A program made the position numbers and the translations under genes. From Bacteroidia bacterium (lineage in GTDB: Bacteria; Bacteroidota; Bacteroidia; UKL13-3): DNA of 14,348 bases. The notes under the pieces were generated by a model. It saw only the letters and a program-made list of their open reading frames with translations, was not told the DNA's origin and ran no database searches. This document shows positions 1 through 7,808 of the stretch, piece after piece. Location of the stretch: NCBI GenBank assembly GCA_022402405.1, contig JAKRSG010000189.1, forward strand, positions 1-14,348, read 5' to 3'. The stretch's first letter is position 1. Each line of letters starts with the position of its first letter.

Positions 1-1
1 G

Positions 2-787
2 CAAGTACGTTTGGTATATAAGGTTGACAACCTCTATTATACAATTAATTCATATTCAGATAGGGTCAATTTTTATACCCAATTTCCTCATTTTAAAGAA
101 AAGTATCGGGATAATTTTTTCATTATTCCTAATAATCCTGGTCCTTGGTCACATATAGACACAAAAGAAATCCTACCTTCTTCTTTGCTTATTGAAAATA
201 CAATTCTTTCTGGAGTTCAAAACATTAAAGCTTTCGAAAATATTACCATAGGAAACAATGTTCAGATTGCAAATGGCTCAGATATTAACTTAACCGCTGG
301 TAAATTAATTGAAGTTCCTGATTTGTTTGAAGGTGAAGAAATGTTGCATTTGAACGTAGGTTTGAACCCTTCGGAAATAGCTAATGTTTGTGAGCCAATG
401 TCATACTTGTCAGCGCCAGATTTAGATGAACTTTGCGCAAACGGAAATAAATATTTTGAAAGAACACGAATTTTAACCAAAACAAATGAAATTTTTTCTG
501 CTAGAGATATAGAAAAGCCAGATTATATTGGAAGATTTAATTTGTTTCCAAATCCTGCTAAAGAATATACAACCTTAGAATTTGATGTTTATCAAGACAC
601 AAAAATTACAGTTCACTTAACAAGCATGAATGGGCAGGTTTTAGAAACATTTGCTACAAATAAATATTATCCAATTGGCAACTTTGAACTTCCATTAAAT
701 TTAAAAAATTTAAGTCAAGGTGTTTATTTAGTTTCAATCTCCGAGGATAATGGAGTCAGAAAGGTGTTTAAAATTATTAAACAATAG
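2..787 (+). CDS. T9SS-exported protein, C-terminal part (5' end outside window)
   Basis: The reading frame is open to the left edge, so this is the 3' part of a longer gene. A TTG at 11 is an available codon but probably not the real start. The last ~85 residues, beginning near FNLFPNPAKEY, form a type A T9SS sorting domain: an N-P-A motif followed by beta strands, the signature GVYLVSI and a basic end (RKVFKIIKQ). Upstream is a short segment, ENITIGNNVQIANGSDINL, typical of the 'coating' beta-helix that often precedes such domains. By family knowledge the protein would cross the inner membrane by Sec and then be secreted or anchored on the surface by the T9SS. The passenger function lies outside the window and cannot be told. 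The DNA is visibly AT-rich. A terminator follows at 866-909. Confidence 0.85.
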   Translation, partial: QVRLVYKVDNLYYTINSYSDRVNFYTQFPHFKEKYRDNFFIIPNNPGPWSHIDTKEILPSSLLIENTILSGVQNIKAFENITIGNNVQIANGSDINLTAGKLIEVPDLFEGEEMLHLNVGLNPSEIANVCEPMSYLSAPDLDELCANGNKYFERTRILTKTNEIFSARDIEKPDYIGRFNLFPNPAKEYTTLEFDVYQDTKITVHLTSMNGQVLETFATNKYYPIGNFELPLNLKNLSQGVYLVSISEDNGVRKVFKIIKQ

Positions 788-865
788 GTTCAAATTTGTA
801 TAAAATACATAAAAAATATAGTAATACTTGTTTTAACTATATCCCAAATGTAATAGCCACCCACC

Positions 866-909
866 AAAAATCCGTTAAGCTTTATTAACCATAAACTTAA
901 TGGATTTTT
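866..909 (+). terminator. Intrinsic terminator after the T9SS protein gene
   Basis: A 14-bp stem pairs 866-879 with 896-909 around a 16-nt loop. The left arm is A-rich and the right arm ends in a T run (to 910). One pair (874/901) is G-U in + strand RNA but C-A on the other strand, so the hairpin is better formed in the + transcript. It lies 78 bp after the T9SS stop and 29 bp beyond the 3' end of the converging XRE gene, so it could serve both. Confidence 0.7.
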
Positions 910-938
910 TCTTTGAACCAGAAAGTTATACTTGGTTT

Positions 939-1184
939 TTACAATTTATTAAAGGAAGCTCTCCACTCTGTTTCATTCATTATGGATGATGTAATATCAG
1001 TTAGAAATGGTATAGAACAATCTAATGCCTCGGCTATTTTAACAACGGTATTAAATTTTAAATTGCCAGCTTCGTTTTCATAACCACTATAGGTAGATTG
1101 TTCTATTTGTAATCTATTACTAACGTCGGCCTGACTTAATTTTTTGTTTATTCTGATGCCTTTGATGCGAGCGGATAATAGCAT
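939..1184 (-). CDS. Small XRE-family helix-turn-helix regulator
   Basis: The protein has 81 residues, almost all a single Cro/C1-type HTH domain. The pattern is RIKGIRINKKLSQADVSNRL (helices 1-2), then QSTYSGYENEAGNLKFNTVVKIAEAL (recognition helix and after), within residues 5-60. The last ~20 residues (TSSIMNETEWRASFNKL) may make a dimer contact. There is no sensor or protease domain, so it resembles stand-alone Bacteroidota XRE regulators or antitoxins of toxin-antitoxin pairs, but no toxin gene adjoins it. It is separated by 72 bp from the upstream GNAT gene and has its own promoter-like site with a palindrome (1207-1231), which suggests a separate, autoregulated transcript. Target genes are unknown. 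Confidence 0.85.
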   Translation of the reverse strand: MLLSARIKGIRINKKLSQADVSNRLQIEQSTYSGYENEAGNLKFNTVVKIAEALDCSIPFLTDITSSIMNETEWRASFNKL

Positions 1185-1206
1185 GTTGTTTGGTAATAGG
1201 TAATAA

Positions 1207-1231
1207 CAAATATAGTAAAAATACTTTTACT
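1207..1231 (-). promoter_or_regulatory. Putative promoter and operator of the XRE gene
   Basis: On the - strand TATATTTG (1214-1207) matches the Bacteroidota -7 box TAnnTTTG exactly. I see no good -33 TTTG at the usual distance. Directly upstream, overlapping the -7 box by one base, is a perfect inverted repeat, AGTAAAA-GTAT-TTTTACT (1231-1214 on the - strand). Its place between -7 and -33 fits an operator for autorepression by the XRE protein. The box and repeat are seen in the sequence. Their roles are inferred. Confidence 0.45.
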
Positions 1232-1256
1232 TTTTCCTTACAACAACAGTTTGTTA

Positions 1257-1778
1257 CTATGCTATTCTCAACCGCAACAAAAAGTCCTCACAAACTCTTG
1301 CTCCCAATTTAAATTGGCGGGTATTATAAATTTCGAAGCCGCTTTTTTTGTAAAAAGCCAAGGCTCTCTCGTTTTCTTGCCATACCCCCAAATATAAGTT
1401 ATTGGCTTTTTCGGTTCGAGCCAATTGTATGGCTGCATCCATTAAAACCTTTGCCATTCCGCTGCCATGCGCTTCTTTTCTGAGGTAAATTTTCTCGAGT
1501 TCTAGCGTTTTGCCTTCCAATTTTTCTACCTCAAATTGCACTATCGTTTTTATATAACCCATTACTTCCGTTCCTTGGTAAATGAGGTAATAATGAATGT
1601 TTGGTTCAGCCAAATTTAGGGCAATTTGCTTGGGCGCATAGGTTTTACCAATATACGCTTGCATATCTTCTTCGGTATTATCAGCGGCAAAGGTTTCGTA
1701 AAAAGTTGATGCGCCAATTTCTGCTAGGGCAGCATGGTGTTTCCAACTACAAGAAACCAATGTATAGGCATCTTTCAT
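1257..1778 (-). CDS. GNAT-family N-acetyltransferase
   Basis: The protein has 173 residues, the usual length of a single GNAT fold. The acetyl-CoA pyrophosphate-binding motif is LRKEAHGSGMAKVLMDAAIQ (about residues 98-117, R/Q-x-x-G-x-G/A type). It is followed by LYLGVWQENERALAFYKKSGF, the usual motif B with the conserved N-x-x-A-x-x-F-Y-x-x-x-G-F. The N-terminus (FYETFAADNTEEDMQAYI) resembles GNATs annotated as spermidine/spermine or general small-molecule acetyltransferases, but the substrate cannot be read from the sequence. The start codon lies 3 nt after the purK stop, so the two are almost certainly co-transcribed. A functional link to purine synthesis is not implied. Confidence 0.9.
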   Translation of the reverse strand: MKDAYTLVSCSWKHHAALAEIGASTFYETFAADNTEEDMQAYIGKTYAPKQIALNLAEPNIHYYLIYQGTEVMGYIKTIVQFEVEKLEGKTLELEKIYLRKEAHGSGMAKVLMDAAIQLARTEKANNLYLGVWQENERALAFYKKSGFEIYNTRQFKLGARVCEDFLLRLRIA

Positions 1779-1781
1779 GAC

Positions 1782-2942
1782 TTATTTCTCTGCTTTAAAC
1801 TGTAAAACTTTATTAATGTAATTGGCTTTTTCTATTACTTCTTCTATGGTATGAGCCAATATACTTACATGCCCCATTTTGCGCTTGGGTTTGCTTTCTG
1901 TTTTGCCATATAAATGCACGTAAACTCCAGGCAATTTGCTTACTTTATCTAAGTTTTCGAGGTAATATTTGCCGCTAAAATCTTCAGCTCCCAAAAGATT
2001 TACCATGCCCGCACATTGAACCAAATCTGTATGTCCAAGTGGCAAGTCTAATAAAATTCTAAGTAACTGTTCATATTGCGAAGTATAACAAGCTTCTATC
2101 GTATGGTGACCACTATTATGCGGCCTTGGAGCCACTTCGTTCACATAGATTTCTCCGTCTTTTGCCAAAAATAATTCTACGGCAAACAAACCGGGTCCGT
2201 CTAAGGCCTGAACCAAATTTCGGGCAATTTCTTCTGCTTTTTCTTCTAAAACACTGCCTATTCTTGCCGGCGAAAGTAAAACAGTAACTAAATTAGCTAT
2301 GGGGTCAAATTCCATTTCTATGGAAGGAAATGATATAATATTTCCTTGTTTATCGCGTGCTACAATTACAGCAAGTTCTTTTTCGCAGGCAATATATTCT
2401 TCTAACACACAGGGCTGGTGAAACGGAATTTTACTTGGATCAGCCAAAATCTCTGCGCTGTTTAAAATAGCCACGCCTTTGCCATCGTAACCGCCTTTTC
2501 TGGTTTTAGCAACAAATTTGTCTGAACCTAATAGAGGTATCAACCTAGCCCATTCTTCTGCATTATCTGCTAAATAAAACTTACCTGATGGAATATTATT
2601 TTGCTGGTAAAATTCTTTTTGTAGGCCTTTGTCTTGTATCATCTGAAGAATTCTAGGCGAAGGAATAATTTCTTTTCCTTCTTTTTCTAATTCTAGCAGT
2701 ACCGCTGTATTTACGTGTTCAATCTCATATGTTAATACATCGCTTTGGGCCGCTAATTCTCTAATTTTTGCCTCATCCATAAGGCTGCCACATATAAACT
2801 GATTGGCCATGCTGTAGCACGGACAATCTTCTGAAGCTTCTAAAATAGTATAATGAACATGAAAACGTGCACTCTCTTCTAAGAGCATTCTGCCTAACTG
2901 TCCGCCGCCTAAAACGCCAATTCTTTTTCTTAATGGATTCAT
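1782..2942 (-). CDS. purK: 5-(carboxyamino)imidazole ribonucleotide synthase
   Basis: PurK uses ATP and bicarbonate to convert AIR to N5-CAIR in de novo purine synthesis; PurE then rearranges the product to CAIR. The 386-residue protein has the N-terminal nucleotide-binding loop GVLGGGQLGRML (residues 9-20) and the early motif LTYEIEHVN. The ATP-grasp domain follows, with FVAKTRKGGYDGKGVAIL, then VLEEYIACEKELAVIVAR, then the metal-binding segment VNEVAPRPHNSGHHTIEAC, which is highly typical of PurK. The length is normal. No purE is in the window; it may lie elsewhere. The ATG at 2942 faces the promoter of the acyl-carrier-like gene on the other strand, 74 bp between start codons. The GNAT gene follows 3 nt after the stop. 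Confidence 0.96.
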   Translation of the reverse strand: MNPLRKRIGVLGGGQLGRMLLEESARFHVHYTILEASEDCPCYSMANQFICGSLMDEAKIRELAAQSDVLTYEIEHVNTAVLLELEKEGKEIIPSPRILQMIQDKGLQKEFYQQNNIPSGKFYLADNAEEWARLIPLLGSDKFVAKTRKGGYDGKGVAILNSAEILADPSKIPFHQPCVLEEYIACEKELAVIVARDKQGNIISFPSIEMEFDPIANLVTVLLSPARIGSVLEEKAEEIARNLVQALDGPGLFAVELFLAKDGEIYVNEVAPRPHNSGHHTIEACYTSQYEQLLRILLDLPLGHTDLVQCAGMVNLLGAEDFSGKYYLENLDKVSKLPGVYVHLYGKTESKPKRKMGHVSILAHTIEEVIEKANYINKVLQFKAEK

Positions 2943-2957
2943 CGACGCAAAAATCTA

Positions 2958-2988
2958 TTTTATTCTTTGTAAAAAAAAACTACTTTTG
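2958..2988 (+). promoter_or_regulatory. Putative promoter of the acyl-carrier-like gene
   Basis: TACTTTTG at 2981-2988 is an exact match to the Bacteroidota -7 consensus TAnnTTTG. TTTT at 2958-2961, 19 bp upstream, is a weak -33 (consensus TTTG). Transcription would begin around 2993-2997, leaving a leader of about 20 nt before the ATG at 3017. The -7 box is clear; the -33 is not. Confidence 0.45.
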
Positions 2989-3016
2989 GTATTCACAATT
3001 TAAACCCCTATATAGT

Positions 3017-3232
3017 ATGTCAGACATTAAAGGAAGAGTAAAGAACATCATTATGGACAAGGCACCAAATGCCGACAATCTTCAAATGCAAAGTGAAATG
3101 GGCTACAATCAGCCGGCTTACCAAGCTATGGTAGACGCATTTAATGCCGAATTTGGCACCAATGTGCAGGTATCAGATGTTGATCACCTTGCCACGGTTG
3201 GAGATGTAGTTGCCTACATGGAAGGCCTTTAA
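3017..3232 (+). CDS. Acyl-carrier-protein-like small protein lacking the phosphopantetheine serine
   Basis: The protein has 71 residues, starting MSDIKGRVKNIIMDK like a typical ACP (compare MSDIxxRVKKIV). The second half, DAFNAEFGTNVQVSDVDHLATVGDVVAYM, aligns with the ACP segment ending in EEEFG...TVGD.V.YI. Where ACPs have the D-S-L motif carrying phosphopantetheine, this protein has N31-Q32-P33, so it should not be modified by a holo-ACP synthase. It may be a structural or regulatory ACP relative, or a diverged copy. I chose ATG 3017 because homology begins there and the promoter lies just upstream; an ORF open further upstream overlaps purK in antisense and is not credible there. It converges on bshA and ends in a shared hairpin. 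The function is unknown. Confidence 0.75.
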   Translation: MSDIKGRVKNIIMDKAPNADNLQMQSEMGYNQPAYQAMVDAFNAEFGTNVQVSDVDHLATVGDVVAYMEGL

Positions 3233-3240
3233 CTAATTGC

Positions 3241-3271
3241 AACCAACCTGTTTTTATAAAGCAGGTTGGTT
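3241..3271. terminator. Bidirectional hairpin terminator between the ACP-like gene and bshA
   Basis: A perfect 10-bp stem pairs AACCAACCTG (3241-3250) with CAGGTTGGTT (3262-3271) around an 11-nt loop. An AAATTTTT tract follows on the + side. The loop contains the bshA stop codon (3254-3256) and the right arm encodes bshA's last residues (N-Q-P-A), so the terminator is built into the bshA coding end. Confidence 0.7.
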
Positions 3272-4396
3272 AAATTTTTCTAATACCTCTTTGTAATAGG
3301 CTTCGTAAACAGGTACAATTTCGTTGATATCAAATTCTCTTGCACGTGCTAATGCTGCCGCTTTAAATTCTATTAATCTATCAGCATCCGAAAGAATATA
3401 AATAGCTTTCTCTGCCATGCTTTTTACATCTCCTACCTCACATAAATAACCAGTTTTACCATTCACATTTAACTCGGGTATTCCGCCTGCATTGCTAGAT
3501 ATTACGGGTAATTCGCAAGCCATAGCCTCCAAGGCTGCTAAACCAAAACTTTCGGTTTCACTTGGCATTAAAAATAAATCACATACCGATAAAATTTCTT
3601 CTACTTGGTTCTGTTTTCCTAAGAAGGTAATGTTATTACATAGGTTCAATTCTCTGCAAAGTTTTTCTATGTTTACACGCTCCGGACCATCACCTATGAG
3701 TAATAGTTTTGCAGGCATAACCTTTACAATTTCTGCAAATACTTTTACGGCATCGTCTATACGTTTTACTTTTCTGAAGTTAGAAGTATGCACAATAAGC
3801 TTTTCATCATATGGAGCAATGGCTTTCTTAAAATGCCCTCTATCTTGCTTGCTGAACCTAGTAAAATCTATAAAATTTGGTATTACTTTTATATCTCTAC
3901 TCACTTTAATATGGGTAAAGGTATCTTGGCGCAGCGATTCAGAAACTGAGGTAACGCCATCAGATTGGTTAATGCTATACCTAACTACCGGCTCAAAACT
4001 AGGGTCTTTGCCAACTAAGGTAATATCTGTTCCATGTAAGGTAGTAATAACGGGAATATGTATGCCTTCTGTAGCCAAAATTTGTCTTGCCATGATGGCT
4101 GCTGAGGCATGTGGTATGGCATAATGAACGTGCAAAATATCTAGTTTTTCAAATTTTACTACGTCTACTAAATGACTAATTAATGCTGTTTCATAAGGAG
4201 GGAAATCAAACAAGGGATAATTGCTTACATACACTTCATGATAAAAGGTATTCTCGGTAAAAAAATCTAATCGAGCAGGTTGTTTATAAGTAATAAAATG
4301 CACTTTGTGTCCGCGTAAAGCCAAGGCTTTACCTAATTCTGTTGCTACTACGCCGCTTCCTCCATAAGTAGGGTAACATACAATTCCGATATTCAT
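3254..4396 (-). CDS. bshA: N-acetyl-alpha-D-glucosaminyl L-malate synthase (bacillithiol synthesis)
   Basis: BshA joins GlcNAc from UDP-GlcNAc to L-malate, the first step of bacillithiol synthesis in the cytoplasm. The 380-residue protein is a GT-B fold, GT4-family enzyme. The N-terminal segment IGIVCYPTYGGSGVVATELG (residues 3-22) is near-diagnostic for BshA, as is DILHVHYAIPHASAA (86-100). The UDP-sugar site appears as IVHTSNFRKVKR (201-212), LLLIGDGPE and PSETESFGLAALEAM, with the E-x7-E pair at Glu282 and Glu290. Length and motifs are normal. The bshB and bshC genes are not in the window. It lies 81 bp downstream of the lipoprotein gene, so it may be read from that operon or from its own promoter; I see no convincing one. 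Its end lies within a hairpin terminator. Confidence 0.96.
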   Translation of the reverse strand: MNIGIVCYPTYGGSGVVATELGKALALRGHKVHFITYKQPARLDFFTENTFYHEVYVSNYPLFDFPPYETALISHLVDVVKFEKLDILHVHYAIPHASAAIMARQILATEGIHIPVITTLHGTDITLVGKDPSFEPVVRYSINQSDGVTSVSESLRQDTFTHIKVSRDIKVIPNFIDFTRFSKQDRGHFKKAIAPYDEKLIVHTSNFRKVKRIDDAVKVFAEIVKVMPAKLLLIGDGPERVNIEKLCRELNLCNNITFLGKQNQVEEILSVCDLFLMPSETESFGLAALEAMACELPVISSNAGGIPELNVNGKTGYLCEVGDVKSMAEKAIYILSDADRLIEFKAAALARAREFDINEIVPVYEAYYKEVLEKFNQPAL

Positions 4397-4477
4397 ATTA
4401 ATTATGTTTTGGTTCAGGACAATTAATGCTCTTATAAATGAAACCTATTAAGGATATAAAAGTTTTTTGGCTTGAAC

Positions 4478-5746
4478 CTATTGTAAATCGGTATTTAATC
4501 TATACCTACATACTCTATTATTGCCTTTATCGCAAACAAAAATGGTTCTATTATTATAACAAACTCCTGTTGGGTCTATTAGGTTAAACGGACCGCTACC
4601 ATTGCCATTTTCGCCACTTCCACCAAAAGAAACGATAATTTGTTTTTTGGTAGGACTATTAGCTGGAGGATTTACGCCTTCGAAGCCATTGTTGCTAAAT
4701 ACAAAAACAGAATCTTTTTTACTGTCGGTTACAAATATGTAACCGCTGGCATCTGGAGCTGCAAAGATGTCTTCTGGTTGTTGAAACCTGAAACTCTCGT
4801 ACATAAATCTGTCTGCTTTGCTAAAATCGAAGTTTAAAAAAGCACCGTTTTCTCCGTATACTGTTCCTTGGTCTGGGTCTTCGCTAGATACAATGCTTAA
4901 TGCTCTGTATTCTAAATTCTGACTTTGATCTCCTAAGCAAATGAACATATTTCTGGAGGTACTAATTCCCGATAAACGTTGTGGTGGTGCAGCTAATGTG
5001 GCAATGCCGCTAATCCCTACACTCGATTTTAAGCTCGATTGGTTTGGAGTAAGCTGATTGGTAAATCCAATGTTTACTCCTGCCGCATTAAATACTAATA
5101 CGCCATTATCCGGACGAGCAATGGCTCCTAATTCGTTTCTGGGTCCGGTTCTAGCAACGTATAAGGTATTGTCGAATAGGGTGGCAAGGCCAGTGAATTT
5201 AACGGCTATATCATCGGCCCCACGGAAGGCAGTATTGTTTCTGCTTTCGTCGCAGATATAATGTTTAAGCGTATCTATAAATTGAGGATTTCCTGAAGCT
5301 AAATTGTTTAAATGATATACCGCAGCCAAATGTGTTGTTCTGCTTTCATCTGTATAAAACCTGCCTGCAATATAAGTATGTAATCTTCTGTCTTGAGTTA
5401 TGTCTGTAGCACCCGGAACGGTTAATCTATAAACCAATTGCGCTTTTTGATCGAACATTAATACCTCATTATCGTCGATGATACTTTCGTCGTTATCTAC
5501 CACTACGTAAGTAAATTCATCGTATCCAATAAATACATCTAGCGGGTTGCGAACATTGTTAATAAACGGATATAAGGGCACATAACTAACATTGTTTGGT
5601 ACTAAATTGGGGTCTATAGCTCCTTGTTTAAAAACATCGTCTACCGTACTGTTTTTCTTATCGCCAATTAACGAACAAGCTCCCAATAGAGTGGCTACTA
5701 AAAGTCCTGTAACTGCTAGTTGAATATTTTTAGTTATCTGATACAT
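4478..5746 (-). CDS. Lipoprotein with NHL-like beta-propeller repeats
   Basis: The protein has 422 residues. The N-terminus is a lipoprotein signal peptide: two lysine/polar residues, a hydrophobic stretch AVTGLLVATL, and the lipobox L-G-A-C with the lipidated Cys at position 24. The rest is rich in short strand patterns such as YIFVTDSKKDSVFVFSNNG and IDPTGVCYNNRTIFVCDKG followed by N-N-R-V. The latter is an NHL repeat, so a six-bladed beta-propeller is likely. An envelope binding or scaffold role is plausible. The substrate is unknown. Its ATG lies inside the end of the PorV/PorQ-like gene (13-bp overlap), which points to translational coupling and a shared role in the envelope. The stop codon TAG is part of one of the TGAACCTA octamers. 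Confidence 0.8.
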   Translation of the reverse strand: MYQITKNIQLAVTGLLVATLLGACSLIGDKKNSTVDDVFKQGAIDPNLVPNNVSYVPLYPFINNVRNPLDVFIGYDEFTYVVVDNDESIIDDNEVLMFDQKAQLVYRLTVPGATDITQDRRLHTYIAGRFYTDESRTTHLAAVYHLNNLASGNPQFIDTLKHYICDESRNNTAFRGADDIAVKFTGLATLFDNTLYVARTGPRNELGAIARPDNGVLVFNAAGVNIGFTNQLTPNQSSLKSSVGISGIATLAAPPQRLSGISTSRNMFICLGDQSQNLEYRALSIVSSEDPDQGTVYGENGAFLNFDFSKADRFMYESFRFQQPEDIFAAPDASGYIFVTDSKKDSVFVFSNNGFEGVNPPANSPTKKQIIVSFGGSGENGNGSGPFNLIDPTGVCYNNRTIFVCDKGNNRVCRYRLNTDLQ

Positions 5747-6735
5747 ACTGATAAGGTAAATCGGTGAAGGTTGCCTAATCTTGTTTTGCTGCTAAATCCA
5801 TAATCAAAACGAAAGCTACCAAAATTTCGGTTCAGGGCAACACCCATGCCTGCCGAAGGGGCGCGTAAGGCTTCATCGGCTCCTACTTCGTAACCACTTC
5901 TCAAAAATAGCAAGTTTTTATAGCCATACTCTGAACCTATTGCCAAGGTTTCATTATTATCTGTGGGGTGATTTAACTGCGCTGCCACAGTAAGCACGTG
6001 CTGTGAATTATGGATTGGGTCAAACGCTCCTCCAATTCTGAAAGCACTAGGTACCGAAATAGATGAGAAGCTCTGTACTTGTTGTTCGCCCGAAAGTTTG
6101 AGTAAACTCACGCTTCCACTAGGTGATACGTTTACCCCAAAATTGGTGAACGAAACGCCAAACCTACTATGCATTAAGCCAATATTGTAAATTAATCCTA
6201 GGTCAAATAAAACATTGTTTATCCTAACATCTGCAATACCTTCATGGGCCCATTTTGCATTTACTCCAAAGCTAAAATTATCGGTTAATACTTGTGCGTA
6301 GGTTAAACCTAATAATACATTACTTACCAAAACATTTCTGCCAGTTCCGTAGGGTTGCCACTCGGTAGTTTCTTCCATTTCGCCATAGTTTAGCGATTGT
6401 GCCTGAAATCCAAAATAGCGGTATTTACCTGGTCTGTATACAAAGCCAAATGAGTTTCCTCTAGCGTTTGCATAATACCTAGTGTTTGCCAGTTGTAAAT
6501 TAAATCTTCCTGTGTCTACTTTGGTAATACCTGCTGGGTTCCAATACATGGCAGAGGCATCGTTGGTAATACCTACAACGGCGCCCGACAAAGCAGTGCT
6601 GCGTGCATCGTTGGGTATCTTTAAAAACTGCATTCCGCTGCCACCTGTTCTGGAGTTACCAAATGTAGGTAAAACCTGAGCGGATAAACTCGTTGAAAGG
6701 CAGATAAATAAGTATAAAAATAGCTGCTTTGCCAT
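5734..6735 (-). CDS. PorV/PorQ-family outer-membrane beta-barrel protein
   Basis: Started at ATG 6735 the protein has 333 residues and a clean Sec signal peptide, MAKQLFLYLFICLSTSLSAQ, cleaved near A19/Q20. A longer frame back to 6804 adds 23 residues that overlap thiL and would hide the signal peptide, so I prefer the shorter start. Mature motifs are typical of the family: GGSGMQFLKIPNDARSTALS followed by GAVVGITNDASAMYWNPAGI, then alternating aromatic strands (LTYAQVLTDNFSFGVNAKW) and a C-terminal strand FRFDYGFSS. PorV shuttles T9SS cargo to the sortase-like attachment complex and PorQ binds PorZ; this member could be either, or a paralogue with another partner. It overlaps the lipoprotein gene by 13 bp and follows thiL by 34 bp. 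Confidence 0.85.
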   Translation of the reverse strand: MAKQLFLYLFICLSTSLSAQVLPTFGNSRTGGSGMQFLKIPNDARSTALSGAVVGITNDASAMYWNPAGITKVDTGRFNLQLANTRYYANARGNSFGFVYRPGKYRYFGFQAQSLNYGEMEETTEWQPYGTGRNVLVSNVLLGLTYAQVLTDNFSFGVNAKWAHEGIADVRINNVLFDLGLIYNIGLMHSRFGVSFTNFGVNVSPSGSVSLLKLSGEQQVQSFSSISVPSAFRIGGAFDPIHNSQHVLTVAAQLNHPTDNNETLAIGSEYGYKNLLFLRSGYEVGADEALRAPSAGMGVALNRNFGSFRFDYGFSSKTRLGNLHRFTLSVCIR

Positions 6736-6769
6736 AGTGTGGCAATCTAATAGTTTTTTAATCAATTTC

Positions 6770-7804
6770 CTAAAAGGCTGTCCAACCTTGGGCTTTAAGT
6801 GCATGTTTATTTCCGCTTTTAGTTATTAAATTCATGCCTTCAGAAGCTTCTGTAGCATAGCCAATAATGGTAAAATCTGGGTGATTTTCAATCTTTTTAT
6901 AATCACTTTGTGAGATAGTAAAAAGCAATTCGTAATCTTCACCACCACTCAAGGCACAAAGAGTTGGATCTAAATCTAACTCGCGCGCAAAATTGTATGT
7001 GCTTGGGTCGATCGGAATTTTTTCTTCAAACAAACTAATACCTACCGAAGAAGCTTTTCCTATATGAAAACACTCACTAGCCAAGCCATCGCTAATATCC
7101 ATCATCGATGTTGGTTTAATATCTAATGTTTTCAAAAGCTCGTAAATATCTTTTCTGGCTTCGGGTTTTAACTGTCGTTCTAAAATATAATCGTAGCCGC
7201 CTAAATCTGGCTGAACCGAAGGATTGTCGATATAAACTCTTTTTTCTCTTTCTAACAATTGGTACCCGCAATAAGCACCGCCTAAATCGCCACTCACTAC
7301 TACTAAATCATTAACTTTAGCGCCACTTCTGTAAGCTATTTCTTCTGGTTTGGCTTCGCCAATGGCGGTAACGCTAATCATTAAACCTTGTTTAGAAGTG
7401 CTGGTATCGCCACCAACTAAATCTACTTGGTAGCGTTCGCATGCTAACTGAATACCTGCATACAATTCTTCCACCGCTTCCAAGGAAAACCTGCTCGATA
7501 ACGCCAATGAAGCCGTAACCTGTTTAGGCTTACCGTTCATGGCGTATATATCGCTAAGGTTTACTACTACTGCTTTATAGCCCAAATGTTTCATCGGAAA
7601 ATAGCTTAAATCAAAATGCACACCTTCAATCAAAAGGTCGGTACTTACCAAGGTTTGGTATCCTTCGGTAGGCGTAATAACTGCGGCATCGTCGCCAATA
7701 CCTAATTGGGTATTATTTTGAATGGTAAAGTTTTTGCTAAGGTGCTCAATTAAACCAAACTCACCCAAGCTACTAATTTCCGTTCTTCCAACATTTTCAA
7801 ACAT
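6770..7804 (-). CDS. thiL: Thiamine-monophosphate kinase
   Basis: ThiL phosphorylates thiamine monophosphate to thiamine diphosphate with ATP, the last step of cofactor synthesis. The 344-residue protein has the family motifs in order: SSLGEFGLIEHL (11-22), GIGDDAAV (35-42), VSTDLLIEGVHF (53-64), VNLSDIYAMNGKP (81-93), VDLVGGDTS (127-135), MDISDGLASE (235-244) and SGGEDYELLFTI (286-297). The metal and nucleotide aspartates in these motifs are all present. The start at 7804 is the only one that keeps the N-terminal R-T-E-x-S-S-L-G-E-F-G block. Upstream is the vestigial 3' end of the glycosyltransferase gene, whose stop lies 26 bp before this start, and a Bacteroidota-type promoter that would give a leaderless or nearly leaderless message. 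Confidence 0.96.
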   Translation of the reverse strand: MFENVGRTEISSLGEFGLIEHLSKNFTIQNNTQLGIGDDAAVITPTEGYQTLVSTDLLIEGVHFDLSYFPMKHLGYKAVVVNLSDIYAMNGKPKQVTASLALSSRFSLEAVEELYAGIQLACERYQVDLVGGDTSTSKQGLMISVTAIGEAKPEEIAYRSGAKVNDLVVVSGDLGGAYCGYQLLEREKRVYIDNPSVQPDLGGYDYILERQLKPEARKDIYELLKTLDIKPTSMMDISDGLASECFHIGKASSVGISLFEEKIPIDPSTYNFARELDLDPTLCALSGGEDYELLFTISQSDYKKIENHPDFTIIGYATEASEGMNLITKSGNKHALKAQGWTAF

Positions 7805-7808
7805 CCGG

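Noticed and set aside
939..1778. XRE and GNAT genes as a toxin-antitoxin pair
   Set aside because: The GNAT gene is tightly linked to purK rather than to the XRE gene, is longer than the tRNA-acetylating toxins I know of, and its partner in such pairs is normally an RHH/DUF1778 protein.
2867..3016. Longer start for the acyl-carrier-like protein
   Set aside because: It runs antisense through purK and through the promoter; ACP similarity begins at ATG 3017.
3492..4124. 210-codon frame antisense to bshA
   Set aside because: Low-quality composition and no recognisable motif, opposite a well-supported gene.
6736..6804. Longer start for the PorV/PorQ-like protein
   Set aside because: It overlaps the end of thiL and puts 23 charged residues before a standard signal peptide.
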